From: Echinometra lucunter | Lineage: Eukaryota; Echinodermata; Echinoidea; Camarodonta; Echinometridae | Assembly: GCA_029962745.1 (NCBI GenBank) | Contig: CM057157.1 | Coordinates: 25,083,460 to 25,147,459, forward strand | DNA length: 64,000 bases | Direction: 5' to 3' | In this document: one piece after another, positions 27,422 through 64,000 of the stretch | Layout: each line of letters begins with the position of its first letter | How positions within the stretch are numbered: position 1 is the stretch's first letter | Position numbers and translations under genes: made by a program | The notes under the pieces: model-generated | Databases searched by the model: none | Told to the model about the DNA's origin: nothing | The model's input: only the letters and a program-made list of their open reading frames with translations

Positions 27422-28446
27422 TGCCCCCCCCCCCCCCCATAATCTCGGCCGGGTATATAAGGGTTAAATTTCCCTTACAGGAAATACCCAAAAGTAAAAT
27501 TTAGCAATGTAAACCAAAAGCACCTTTATTGAGCTCTAACTGAAAATCACACAGTGTGACTTTTGGGTGTTTTTTGGGTGCCTGGTCGCAAATGGACAAT
27601 ACTTTTTATCTTCAGAAGGTGCAGATTGAGATTGAGGTGCATATGAGTGCTTTGTCCTAATCTGGCCATAGTGCAGTGCAGGATGAGTGGTTTGAGGGGA
27701 CAAAAAACTTTTTAGTGGTGAACAGTGTGCATTAATATGATTTATTGATACCCCTGTTATTGAGAATTTACCATTGGTAGTGTGCCCTGACCAGGGGTAT
27801 GAGAACATACCGGGGTACACTATAGGGACAGAATAAAAGCATATTTTCTTATTTGGTAATCATATTATGATACTGGTGCTTGGACATGAGCTCTAGAGAC
27901 AACTTCTCCTGGCTTTATTTTTCGAAGAACTTAAGTTAATATTGGAATTGGTTTTAGGCTAAGTTTAGTGTCAGCATTAGTGCTTGGTCATGGGTTAAAA
28001 TTTAGAATGCTATTAGTGTAGTTATTGACAGCAGAGCTTTTGTTGGTGGAGGGTGTGTCTGTGTAGTCGGCTATTGCATCTTCTATTCTCATTGTTGCTT
28101 CATCAGGCACAAGAAGGAGAAGAAGAACCGCCGCAGTCGCAGCAAGGAGCGGAGCAGCAGCAGCCGAAAGCACAAGAGGGACAAAGACAAAGATAAGGAG
28201 AAGGAGAAAGAGAAAGAGAAGGACAAGGAACGTGACAGGTCCACGGAGCGGAAGAGCAAGGATGAAGAGTCCTCCAAGGGTGGGAAGTCGTCAAAAGTGA
28301 AGCGGGATTACGATGAAGAAGAGAAGGGCTTCAGCAGCGATAAGGAGGATGAGGGGGGAGACGGAGGGGAAAGCAAGGGGAAAGTGTTCGATAGGGAAGG
28401 GGATGCAGATATCCAAAACGTAGACATGGATATGGACTCAGATTAA
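10078..28446 (+). CDS. SREK1: Splicing regulatory glutamine/lysine-rich protein 1 (SRrp86/SFRS12) orthologue, complete
   Basis: Nuclear SR-related splicing regulator. Exons I assign: 10078-10196, 16789-16922, 17533-17687, 18408-18569, 19288-19466, 20110-20240, 20837-20869, 21927-22233, 25921-25992, 26556-26777, 28107-28446 (TAA). All junctions are GT-AG with matching phases, and the 1854 nt sum gives 617 residues. RRM1 lies at about residues 6-82 (key run VGMAQHLTNTVFIDR). RRM2 lies at about 180-253, with RNP2 IYVGNL at 182-187 and RNP1 TRFAFVEF at 220-227. The SREK1-typical run KINHSNNAIVKPP follows. An Arg-Ser domain covers about 315-504, then a Lys/Glu-rich acidic tail to 617. The start ATG is preceded in frame by TGA at 10066-10068 and begins RRM1 as in the long vertebrate isoform. 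Orthology rests on collinear RRM1-linker-RRM2-RS order and near identity in RRM2. Human SREK1 modulates other SR proteins; that role is transferred by homology. Confidence 0.93.
10812..11563. mobile_element. TIR element with GGCAGTGTATACAGCC ends
   Basis: The 16 bp ends at 10812-10827 and 11548-11563 are perfect inverse complements. A second inverted pair lies inside (GTTGTATCCACAGCAT near 10838, ATGCTGTGGATACAAT near 11496). Near the middle a short palindrome CAGCGCTGTC/GACAGCGCTG lies at about 10993-11019. ORFs inside look like chance. A third copy of the 16-mer sits at 12198-12213. Confidence 0.65.
13539..15297. mobile_element. Nested repeat bounded by GTCTCGCCTGC inverted ends
   Basis: Left GTCTCGCCTGC at 13539-13549 and right GCAGGCGAGAC at 15287-15297 are inverse complements inside the hAT element. 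The left end runs into a GTCGGC triplet-like repeat (13585-13630) and then the 161 bp array. Whether the two ends were one mobile unit is inferred. Confidence 0.45.
13643..14988. repeat. 161 bp tandem array with 644 bp higher-order period
   Basis: The landmark GTACAC recurs at 13643, 13804, 13965, 14126, 14287, 14448, 14609, 14770 and 14931, an exact 161 bp step. Monomer types run A-B-C-D-A-B-C-D-A. Types differ at TATAGCTTTAA/TATACCTTCGA, at CATACCAG, CATACAAG, TATACCAG or CATATGAG, and at GAAGGCG versus GAAGGTG. Each monomer ends with GGTCAAAGGTCAATGAACTT. Confidence 0.92.
16178..16412. mobile_element. TIR element with TTGTATTACCGAACGTG ends
   Basis: Left TTGTATTACCGAACGTG and right CACGTTCGGTAATACAA (16396-16412) are 17 bp perfect inverse complements. 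A further GTTCGGTAATACAA follows at 16417-16430, possibly the end of another copy. The interior has no recognisable gene. Confidence 0.65.
20837..20869 (+). CDS. SREK1: SREK1 33-nt microexon
   Basis: An 11-codon exon flanked by a polypyrimidine tract with TTTCAG acceptor and a GTAAAC donor. It enters and leaves in the same phase (one base carried over), so including or skipping it keeps the reading frame. It adds a short charged segment (ALQPEVKDKVK) between the post-RRM2 helix and the RS domain. The symmetric phase makes it a candidate cassette exon. Expression is not shown by sequence alone. Confidence 0.7.
21927..22233 (+). CDS. SREK1: SREK1 exon 8, first RS-domain exon
   Basis: Encodes an acidic-lysine hinge (AAEEEKKEKKRSPSPRR) followed by about 85 residues of nearly pure Arg/Ser/Pro repeats. 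The reverse strand also stays open here only because CGN/TCN-rich codons lack stops when reversed. Two further RS exons follow at 25921-25992 (contains RTPPRSYSSRRRSRS, close to the vertebrate RTPPRSYNASRRSRS) and 26556-26777. Confidence 0.9.
22985..23230 (-). mobile_element. Half of a Tc1/mariner element with Sleeping Beauty-style IR/DR end
   Basis: Read minus, the outer repeat starts TACAGTTGGGGCCAGAAGTT (from 23228 down) and the inner repeat contains CACTGGGTCAAAAGTTTACA (23035 down). Spacing of about 190 bases matches the paired direct repeats in Tc1-family IR/DR ends. TA lies at the outer edge. No matching left end or transposase is seen. Confidence 0.65.
23802..25520. mobile_element. 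Possible hAT-like element, GCAGAGCTGCCAAC ends
   Basis: GCAGAGCTGCCAAC (23802-23815) and GTTGGCAGCTCTGC (25507-25520) are perfect 14 bp inverse complements in a SREK1 intron. The left end continues into a TCTCCCGG/CCGGGAGA hairpin. No flanking duplication is visible, so the two ends may derive from separate insertions. A further GTTGGCAGCT lies near 25760. Confidence 0.5.
27381..27439 (+). repeat. Long G homopolymer followed by C run
   Basis: A run of nearly forty G, then TTATGC, then about sixteen C, inside a SREK1 intron. The length is likely inexact because such runs are hard to sequence, and the G and C runs could pair as a hairpin. Confidence 0.85.
28107..28446 (+). CDS. SREK1: SREK1 terminal coding exon, Lys/Glu-rich acidic tail
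   Basis: Begins after CATCAG. It encodes a Lys/Arg-rich block, a KDKEKEKEKEKDKER-type charged helix-like run, and an acidic C-terminus ending in MDMDSD before TAA at 28444-28446. The tail segment is present in two further degenerate copies downstream (28520-28625 and 28735-28862), so this exon end has been locally duplicated. Confidence 0.88.
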
Positions 28447-28519
28447 AGAGTTTAGTCCATTCAAGCAGCCTGCTTCCTATATTGAAGCTAGATTTTTAGA
28501 GAATGATGGGGGGGGGGGG

Positions 28520-28625
28520 GAGCGGGTGAAGGAGGGTAGAGCATGGGCAAAGGGTTCGATACGGAATGGGATGTTGACATCTAAAATGTAGACATGGATA
28601 TTGCTCTGATGAAGAGTTTAGTGCA
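28520..28625 (+). pseudogene. Degenerate duplicate 1 of the SREK1 coding tail
   Basis: Reads as a diverged copy of the exon end: GTTCGATACGGAATGGGATG against GTTCGATAGGGAAGGGGATG, then a GTAGACATGGATAT match, then GAAGAGTTTAGT against AAAGAGTTTAGT just after the stop. Frame and acidic codons have decayed, and it lies after the true stop codon. Confidence 0.65.
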
Positions 28626-28734
28626 TGAAAACGTTCAATCAATGAGGCAACCTGGGCTATGTTTCTTGGACATTCCATCCAAGAAGTTAGACTTATGACA
28701 GTTTCGAGAAACTGCTCGGTCTTCTAAATTTTTA

Positions 28735-28862
28735 GGAGGGAGAGGCTGTTGACAGTGATAAGGAGGATGGTGGGGGGGGGTGAAGAAGGGGAGAGCAAGG
28801 GTTTGATGGGGAAGGGGATGTGGACATACAGAATGTAGACGTGGATATGGGGTCTTATTAAG
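28735..28862 (+). pseudogene. Degenerate duplicate 2 of the SREK1 coding tail
   Basis: A longer second copy. It matches the exon's AGCGATAAGGAGGATG (here AGTGATAAGGAGGATG), the GAGAGCAAGGG block and the GGGGATGTGGACATACAGAATGTAGACG block, and ends in a TAA-like position near 28860. It is located in the 3' UTR and not expected to be translated. Confidence 0.65.
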
Positions 28863-29560
28863 TATCCAATTAATTTGGATGGAAGGATATTTCACAATGG
28901 ATTAGAAGTAATGCTCTATAAAAGGGAAAAGATTAGCTTTTTTTTTCGACTTTTAGGTTGATGTAAAAAAGATTTTCATGTTTGTTTTCGATAATTTTGG
29001 TAAAAGCAGTTGACAATCTTGTATGCTTGTCTATAAGTACAAAGAAAACTGACTGAAGGGAGATCAATCGTTTTTCATGAAGACAAGGAAATCTAACGTT
29101 TCCTCTCCTTTTCTTTCCTTCCCATGTCTTGCATGCACATTGCACATGACAAGCCTTTTCACGGCATCCCTTTTATTTCCAAATGTAGAGCTTACTCGAA
29201 TGCCTTTGAACATTGAATAAAATGTGTCAAGCGCAAACATGGCTATATTTTATCATGTTGTCTGTTTTAAACCAATGATTATGTTGGGACAGATACTGCT
29301 TTAAACTGAAGAAGCTCTAACTTCACATTTTGTTTCAACAAGAGAGGGTCAGGGTAGTCACGCTCATCCATCTTCTGATAAAAACGTTTTCATGTTAAGA
29401 TTCAGTTTGCAGAATGTGGACAATTATGTTCTCATTTATGTTTGTAGTACTAGGAATAGATTTAGACATGTGTTTGATTATTTTGTAATTTGAGTTGTAT
29501 TCTGTCTGCTGGTAATTATGCATTTTAGTCCAATTAAAATAAATTGCTAAAAATGCAAAT

Positions 29561-30868
29561 TCTTCAGTACTAGATTTTTATTTTTGTGTATGTCCAACTT
29601 AATTTTGAGATCTTTTAGTCTAGTTTTCTAAAAATTCAACAATGCATGATATACCAGTGATATGTGTTTTGGAAAGGATTCCCTTCTTCTTTTCTTCTTT
29701 TTTTTTTTACAATTTGTTTTGAGATAGGGGAAAGTTGAGAGGGAGAGAGTGAGAAAGAGAAGGTACTATAGGGCCTTAAAGGGGGTACCCAATGCTGAAA
29801 CAATGTTAGTTTATTTAAAAGAGCATGATTTCATTAGCAGAAAATCATCTGCCTAAAGTTTTTTAAAAAGTCGTGTTGCCAAGGAAACCCCCAAACGTAA
29901 GATTTCAGGATATTTTTGACCCCTCAGCTGTGACCCAGTTTCAACTGGGTACCTACTTTGATGTCAAAATGATGTCAAAGTGGGTACCTTGTTGCGCAAT
30001 TCTAGCAAAATGCGCGCAAGGTATAATACGTATTGTACAGTCTAGCGCGTAGCACAACTGCAATGTGCGAAGCTGGGTACCCACTTTTACGTCATACCTC
30101 ATACTCTTTGACTTTTTATGAGAAAATTAGCCAAAATGCATTGATTTCGATTGAAAATCATCAAGTTTTTAATGTTATTCTTCTTAGAATTCTATTCTCG
30201 ATCATATATCAATTTTTTTTTTACCATTGTGTTATCACTTTAATGGGATGGGGAGACAGAAAATAAGCATCAAGCTCAAATACATGTTAACTTGTTCATG
30301 TTGAAGTATCCTGATGCCAGGATGAAATATTTATTGTGTAAATACAAAAACACTCCAGAATTCAATCAAATGATACTATTAAAGAAGTTGTCAGCAGCAA
30401 CAGTAATGCAAAATATGTAATTTAACAATTATTCATGTTGGCATATCCACTACATATTTGGCCATTTTGCATCCTATACATGTACATTTGTTAAAAAAGT
30501 ACCAATATCACATGAATTTTTTTTTTGCATACAGCTAGTACTGTACATGTGGGGGACCACCGTCGCCCTTCAAAATGTACCTGACATTCTAGGGATTAAT
30601 GCTCAAGTAGTTTGAGGAAAATGTAGGATTTAGGATAACCCAAGACCAAACCAATCAGGGCGTTGATTCCATAACTCATGGCGACGCGGGCATGTTCATA
30701 GAAGTTGGACTAGCCCACCTCACTAGTTGCTATATTTGAGCTTGCAATATCTCTCTAGAGAAAGACTATTCAAAGCTCATGTTTTAAATATGGTACAGTG
30801 ACACTGAACCCCTAACAAACAGAGCAAAATATTTGTTTCGATTGCTACATTTTCATCTTATACTGAGG
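29561..30868. other. Intergenic, no gene seen
   Basis: Contains a small inverted repeat around GGGTACC words (29945-29990) and otherwise unique-looking AT-rich DNA between the two convergent genes. Confidence 0.5.
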
Positions 30869-31306
30869 TTAAAGGCAAAGTCCACCCCAGAAGTTTCACT
30901 GTTTCAATAAAAGGAGTTAAATTTGAACAGTATTTTCAAAAAGAAATGAGCAAAATCGGTCAAAGAATAAGAAAATTACACTCATTTACATTTTCTAGTA
31001 AATTACTCTTGGCTCTGCAAATTGGCAACACTGATGACATCATATGCGAGCAGCTTTCCATTCACTTTGTACATAAAATTTCACATTTTCTCTATTTTCT
31101 TGGAAGCTACACATTTTCTAACCCCATGGAGTCAATATATGGTCAGAAGAGTTACTTTTTACAGAAGGGTAATTTACTAGAAAATGTAAATGAGTGTAAT
31201 TTTCTCATTCTTTGACAGATTTTGCTCATTTCTTTTTTAAAATGCTGTTCAAATTTATCTCCTTTTATTGAAACAGTGAAACTTCTGGGGTGGACTTTCC
31301 CTTTAA
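30869..31306. mobile_element. Palindromic element copy 2 with TTAA ends
   Basis: TTAAAGGCAAAGTCCACCCC on the left and GGACTTTCCCTTTAA on the right are inverse complements, and arms match for over 100 bases through AGAAGTTTCACTGTTTCAAT. TTAA at both termini with AGGG-type ends fits TTAA-targeting superfamilies (Kolobok or piggyBac); which one is undetermined. Confidence 0.78.
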
Positions 31307-31489
31307 GTAACCTAAAATATTCTCTAGTCAATAGCAATACAAAATACTTTTGAATTTCCATGCACACAGTAGATTTATCGGAATTCATCAATGAATCGTT
31401 AGTGTTTCAGAAATTGCTTCATATATAATATGTACTTTAAAGACTAAATTCTTAATTTAGAATAGATTGAACACGTAAATTAAGTTAAG

Positions 31490-32060
31490 GAAAAGTTACC
31501 ACAACACCTTATTCAAAGACTACAGATCATCCAAAACTCAGCAGCGCGACTAGTCACTCACACTGGGAAACAGGGCTGCGTTTCACGAAACCGTCATAAG
31601 TCTAACTTCTCGGACATCCCATTGAAACGCGTGTTGTAGAATTAACACGCGTTTCAATGGGATGTCCATGAACTTAGACTTATGACGGTTTCGTGAAACG
31701 CAGCCCAGGATTCTATATCTCCTGTCTTACGAAATTTACATTGGTTACCAGTCCAGTTTAGAATCCAGTTCAAGATTTTGTTACTTGCGTATGAATGTTT
31801 CCATGGACTAGCTCCTTCGTACTTGAATGATTTACTCACTGTTTACAAACCAACAAGACAACTTCATTCATGCGAAAAGAATTTGTTCATTGTACCTACC
31901 ATTCAGACAAAAACATATAGTGAACGTTCATTTGCCCATGCTGCCCCGGTTTTATGGAATAGCCTCCCAAACTCTCTAAAAAACATAGCACAATAGATAA
32001 ATTTAGATCTGCCCTGAAAACACACTTATTCAAAACGTACACGTATCTTAGTTCAACGAA
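31490..32060 (+). mobile_element. LINE (CR1/L2-like) reverse-transcriptase 3' fragment
   Basis: Encodes LQIIQNSAARLVTHT, then after a MITE insertion ISPVLRNLHWLPVQFRIQFK, LAYECFHGLAPSYLNDLL and APVLWNSLPNSL. These are hallmark C-terminal blocks of CR1/L2-type polymerases. It is truncated and interrupted. A TATT/ATT microsatellite follows (32160-32226). Confidence 0.8.
31578..31706. mobile_element. Near-perfect palindromic MITE inside a LINE fragment
   Basis: GGGCTGCGTTTCACGAAACC and its inverse bound the unit, and arms of about 60 bases run to AACACGCGTTTCAATGGG near the centre. CAG repeats on both sides suggest a 3 bp duplication. Removing it joins the two halves of the LINE coding region (HTGKQ to ISPVL). 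Confidence 0.8.
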
Positions 32061-32159
32061 GTAAGCTCAGTAACCTATCTAAATTCTTTCTTTTCTCTTT
32101 TTCCTTAAAGCATGTAGGGACATACAGATGTAATGTGTTATGCGCTATCCAAAAACTGT

Positions 32160-32232
32160 ACATTTATTATTATTATTATTATTATCATTATTATTATTAT
32201 TATTGTTGTTATTATTATTATTATTAATTATT
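32160..32232 (+). repeat. (ATT)n microsatellite, tail region of LINE fragment
   Basis: TATTATTATT triplets with a few CAT/GTT variants, placed where the tail of the preceding LINE fragment would be. Confidence 0.85.
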
Positions 32233-32239
32233 ATGTTTA

Positions 32240-34323
32240 TCCCATCATAGTCATGGCATTATAAAAGTACAATACATGTATGTGTATTATATTCTTTTGT
32301 GTATAAACAAGCAACACGTAATTAAAGGGGGGCATGTGAATTATGAGTAAGCCTCTTACTTTTAACACATAAATGTACCTGCTGGATATGATATGACTTT
32401 TGTTTAATAAACATTTTCCACAGACTCCAGTACAAGCTTTCTTGAACTTCGTATTCAACAAGTTAAAGGCATTGGCTTACTTTGTGAGTAGCTGATTAAA
32501 AAAATTCTCAAACTAAGATGAAACATGTGTATGAGTACTTGTATTTGTACTCAAAAACCCTGAAACCAACCATAATTTGGAATGAAAAAGTGTAAGTTAG
32601 ACGCAAACAGCGATTTTATTATCCTTCGTCTCACGAGACAATCAGTAAGAGGACCACTTTGCTTGAATTTGAAAATGCTGTTATGTGCCTCCCGCCGCGT
32701 GATAGGCCAATACACACAGTACGATAAGGTGAGTCATACGCGCATGAGCACTCCTTATGTCTATTCTGTGCAACCGACCCTCGTATATTCTTCATACATT
32801 GGTTCACATTTTTTATATTTAAAAATGCTTCCTGTGGATATTATACTTTGAAACTTTCAGACTGATATTTTTACACTGTAACCCTTATGTTTATCCCATT
32901 TTCAAGTAACAAAAGAATTTTTAAAATCATAACAATGTTAACCAATGTCTTTAACAGTGTTCACGACTTCCTTTCATGCAGATGCATTCATTTTGGTAAT
33001 GCAGATTGTGCTTATTTTCTCCTAAAAGCATTTATGAAACTTTGACATCAATAATAATTTTATTCAGGTACATGAATTTTACTGTATTACTGAAAGGTCT
33101 CCTAAAGTGCAGATTGAAAAGGCACTGGAAAATCAATGTTCCTGTAGCATTGATTCAAGAAAAATGATGTTGAAGGCTTATTAGCATAAATTAATACAAT
33201 GTATTCTGGCAACAATAGTGACATTTTATGAAATTGTGACATTTATATTCATTTGGTTATTTCTTTTTAGGAAAACACCAAGATTCAACTACCAGAAAGA
33301 AATTATTCTTAACTTGTAAAATAGTAAACGTGTATAATACAATCTGGAAAAGGCATTCACATCATTTTAGCATAACAATGTCGAAGCATTTTGATTTAAG
33401 TGAATTTTCATATTTAGAAACATCTACCGGTACTTAGAAATAAACCTTAGAAATAAACCTAAGTAACCTTTGGTTAAGAGCACAAAGCTTCCATCAGAAT
33501 GCTAAATCATTGCTTTCAACTACAGTACATTTAGTTTGACATTGATAAGAAATTTATTAAGTTCAGACTGAAAAATTAATCAAATGTACACGTTGACAAT
33601 TTGAAATCAACTCCAATCTGCACACAAAAGTAACACAAAAGTGAATTCCGTCAATTGGAAATATGGGTGACTTATACTTCCGGCAGTCTCCAGCTCTCAT
33701 ATAAAAATTTCAAGGTAATCTCATTGGCTGTTACACGTCGTCCCATGTTTCTATCTGAAAGCAAGTTTTGTCTGTCCACCTTTAGATCCTGGCACTTTCT
33801 CATAAATAAGTCTTCTTCTTTTTGCTGGACCATCAGTGTAAAAATCCTCCATACAGCTCAGTTTGCCTGGACATTTGAAAAAAAAAAAAGATGTATTTGG
33901 CATGAAGTTTTCACTGACATTAAACAAACATGAATTTCATACATGCTCCAAATATGGGGAAGTTTCATTCCAAATGAGAAAACCATTACACGGAATGTGG
34001 GTAAATTTCCAAAAGATTGTTGCTGTGAAAAGGTACATTCGTGAAAATTCCATGCAGCAGAGTTTCCAGTTTGAAAGGTATTTTATGCTTTGTAACAATG
34101 CCCTTTAGGTCTGAGAGATGCTATACTGATAATGCACCATCATGGTGGTGTCTGTCCTGTTTTAGATGATTACATTGGCTGTAAGGCACATTTCATATTC
34201 ACATTACTTTCATCTAAACTAGTATAGTGGAGGCTTGACCAGTCTTGCGGAAGGTTTGACCAGTCTTGGTCATTGCAGTTTTATCTTGTCAAATGAATAT
34301 ACCCTAAGTTTTAATGGTCGCAA
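32240..34323. other. Intergenic, no gene seen
   Basis: AT-rich DNA with scattered short ORFs that lack recognisable domains or splice partners. The SHOC1 3' UTR probably extends into its right part. Confidence 0.45.
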
Positions 34324-34510
34324 ACCTGCCAACCCTGACAGCCAAGAATAGGAACAAATTATTGAGAAATTTTCAAAAATAGAAATATTCCTAAATTTTC
34401 TATTCAATACTACAGACAAATTTGTACAGAAATAGGAACACACGAAATGGCAATCTTTCCCCCCAAATAGGAATATTCCTATCTAATACATGTAGGAACA
34501 ACTGGCAGGT
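34324..34510. mobile_element. MITE copy 1, ACCTGCCAAC/CTGGCAGGT ends
   Basis: Short element with ACCTGCCAACCCTGA on the left and CTGGCAGGT on the right, sharing layout and words (AGGAACA, ACTACAGACA) with the element at 55552-55742. It lies just downstream of the SHOC1 stop and may be in its 3' UTR. Confidence 0.6.
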
Positions 34511-34530
34511 ATATGCTCGTCGTGGGAACC

Positions 34531-64000
<29,470 letters not shown>

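Larger units (their letters stand above)
28447..29560 (+). other. SREK1: Probable SREK1 3' UTR with candidate polyadenylation signals
   Basis: Non-coding continuation of the last exon. AATAAA hexamers are at 29216-29221 and 29538-29543. Transcripts probably end within about 30 bases of one or both. The first 400 bases contain two decayed repeats of the last coding exon. No other gene is seen. Confidence 0.5.

Noticed and set aside
33655..34108. Two overlapping + strand ORFs of 80-92 codons
   Set aside because: No domain, no consistent splice partners, located between two convergent genes.

Overview
The window is eukaryotic nuclear DNA. It has long introns with GT-AG splice sites, AT-rich intergenic DNA, many microsatellites and dense miniature inverted-repeat elements. 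Protein similarity and repeat style point to a marine invertebrate deuterostome, most likely an echinoderm such as a sea urchin. That assignment is inference, not proof.

Two conserved genes dominate, arranged tail to tail. On the + strand, 10078-28446 holds a complete 11-exon SREK1 orthologue, a splicing regulator with two RRM domains and an RS/KE-rich tail. All exon phases agree and the model gives 617 residues. On the - strand, 34531-64000 holds the C-terminal 25 exons (about 1562 residues) of a SHOC1/ZIP2-like meiotic crossover protein, with an XPF-like region, a helix-hairpin-helix segment and a long disordered tail. Its 5' end lies beyond the window.

1-10 kb has no supported gene. It holds TIR elements (2906-3686, 6746-7117), triplet microsatellites (3.8-4.6 kb) and a very large ACGT-rich palindrome (7.15-8.91 kb) with related tandem repeats to 9.64 kb. 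SREK1 intron 1 carries a TIR element (10812-11563) and a 3.4 kb hAT-type element with an 8 bp target duplication (12270-15680). That element contains a 161 bp tandem array with a four-monomer higher-order period. Between the genes lie a TTAA-flanked palindrome, a LINE reverse-transcriptase remnant split by a perfect-palindrome MITE, and microsatellites.

The most unusual object is an 8.1 kb DNA transposon (48127-56235, TSD TTAT) inside a SHOC1 intron. It has GC-rich TIRs and repeated AGAAGGGCC subterminal motifs. It carries a multi-exon + strand gene with a novel-looking Cys/His metal-binding module, a 36 bp coding minisatellite, a LINE insertion exactly at a splice donor, and an oppositely oriented, frameshifted remnant of a transposon-like protein family. 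SHOC1 also contains a decayed duplicate exon, and the last SREK1 exon has two decayed copies in its 3' UTR.
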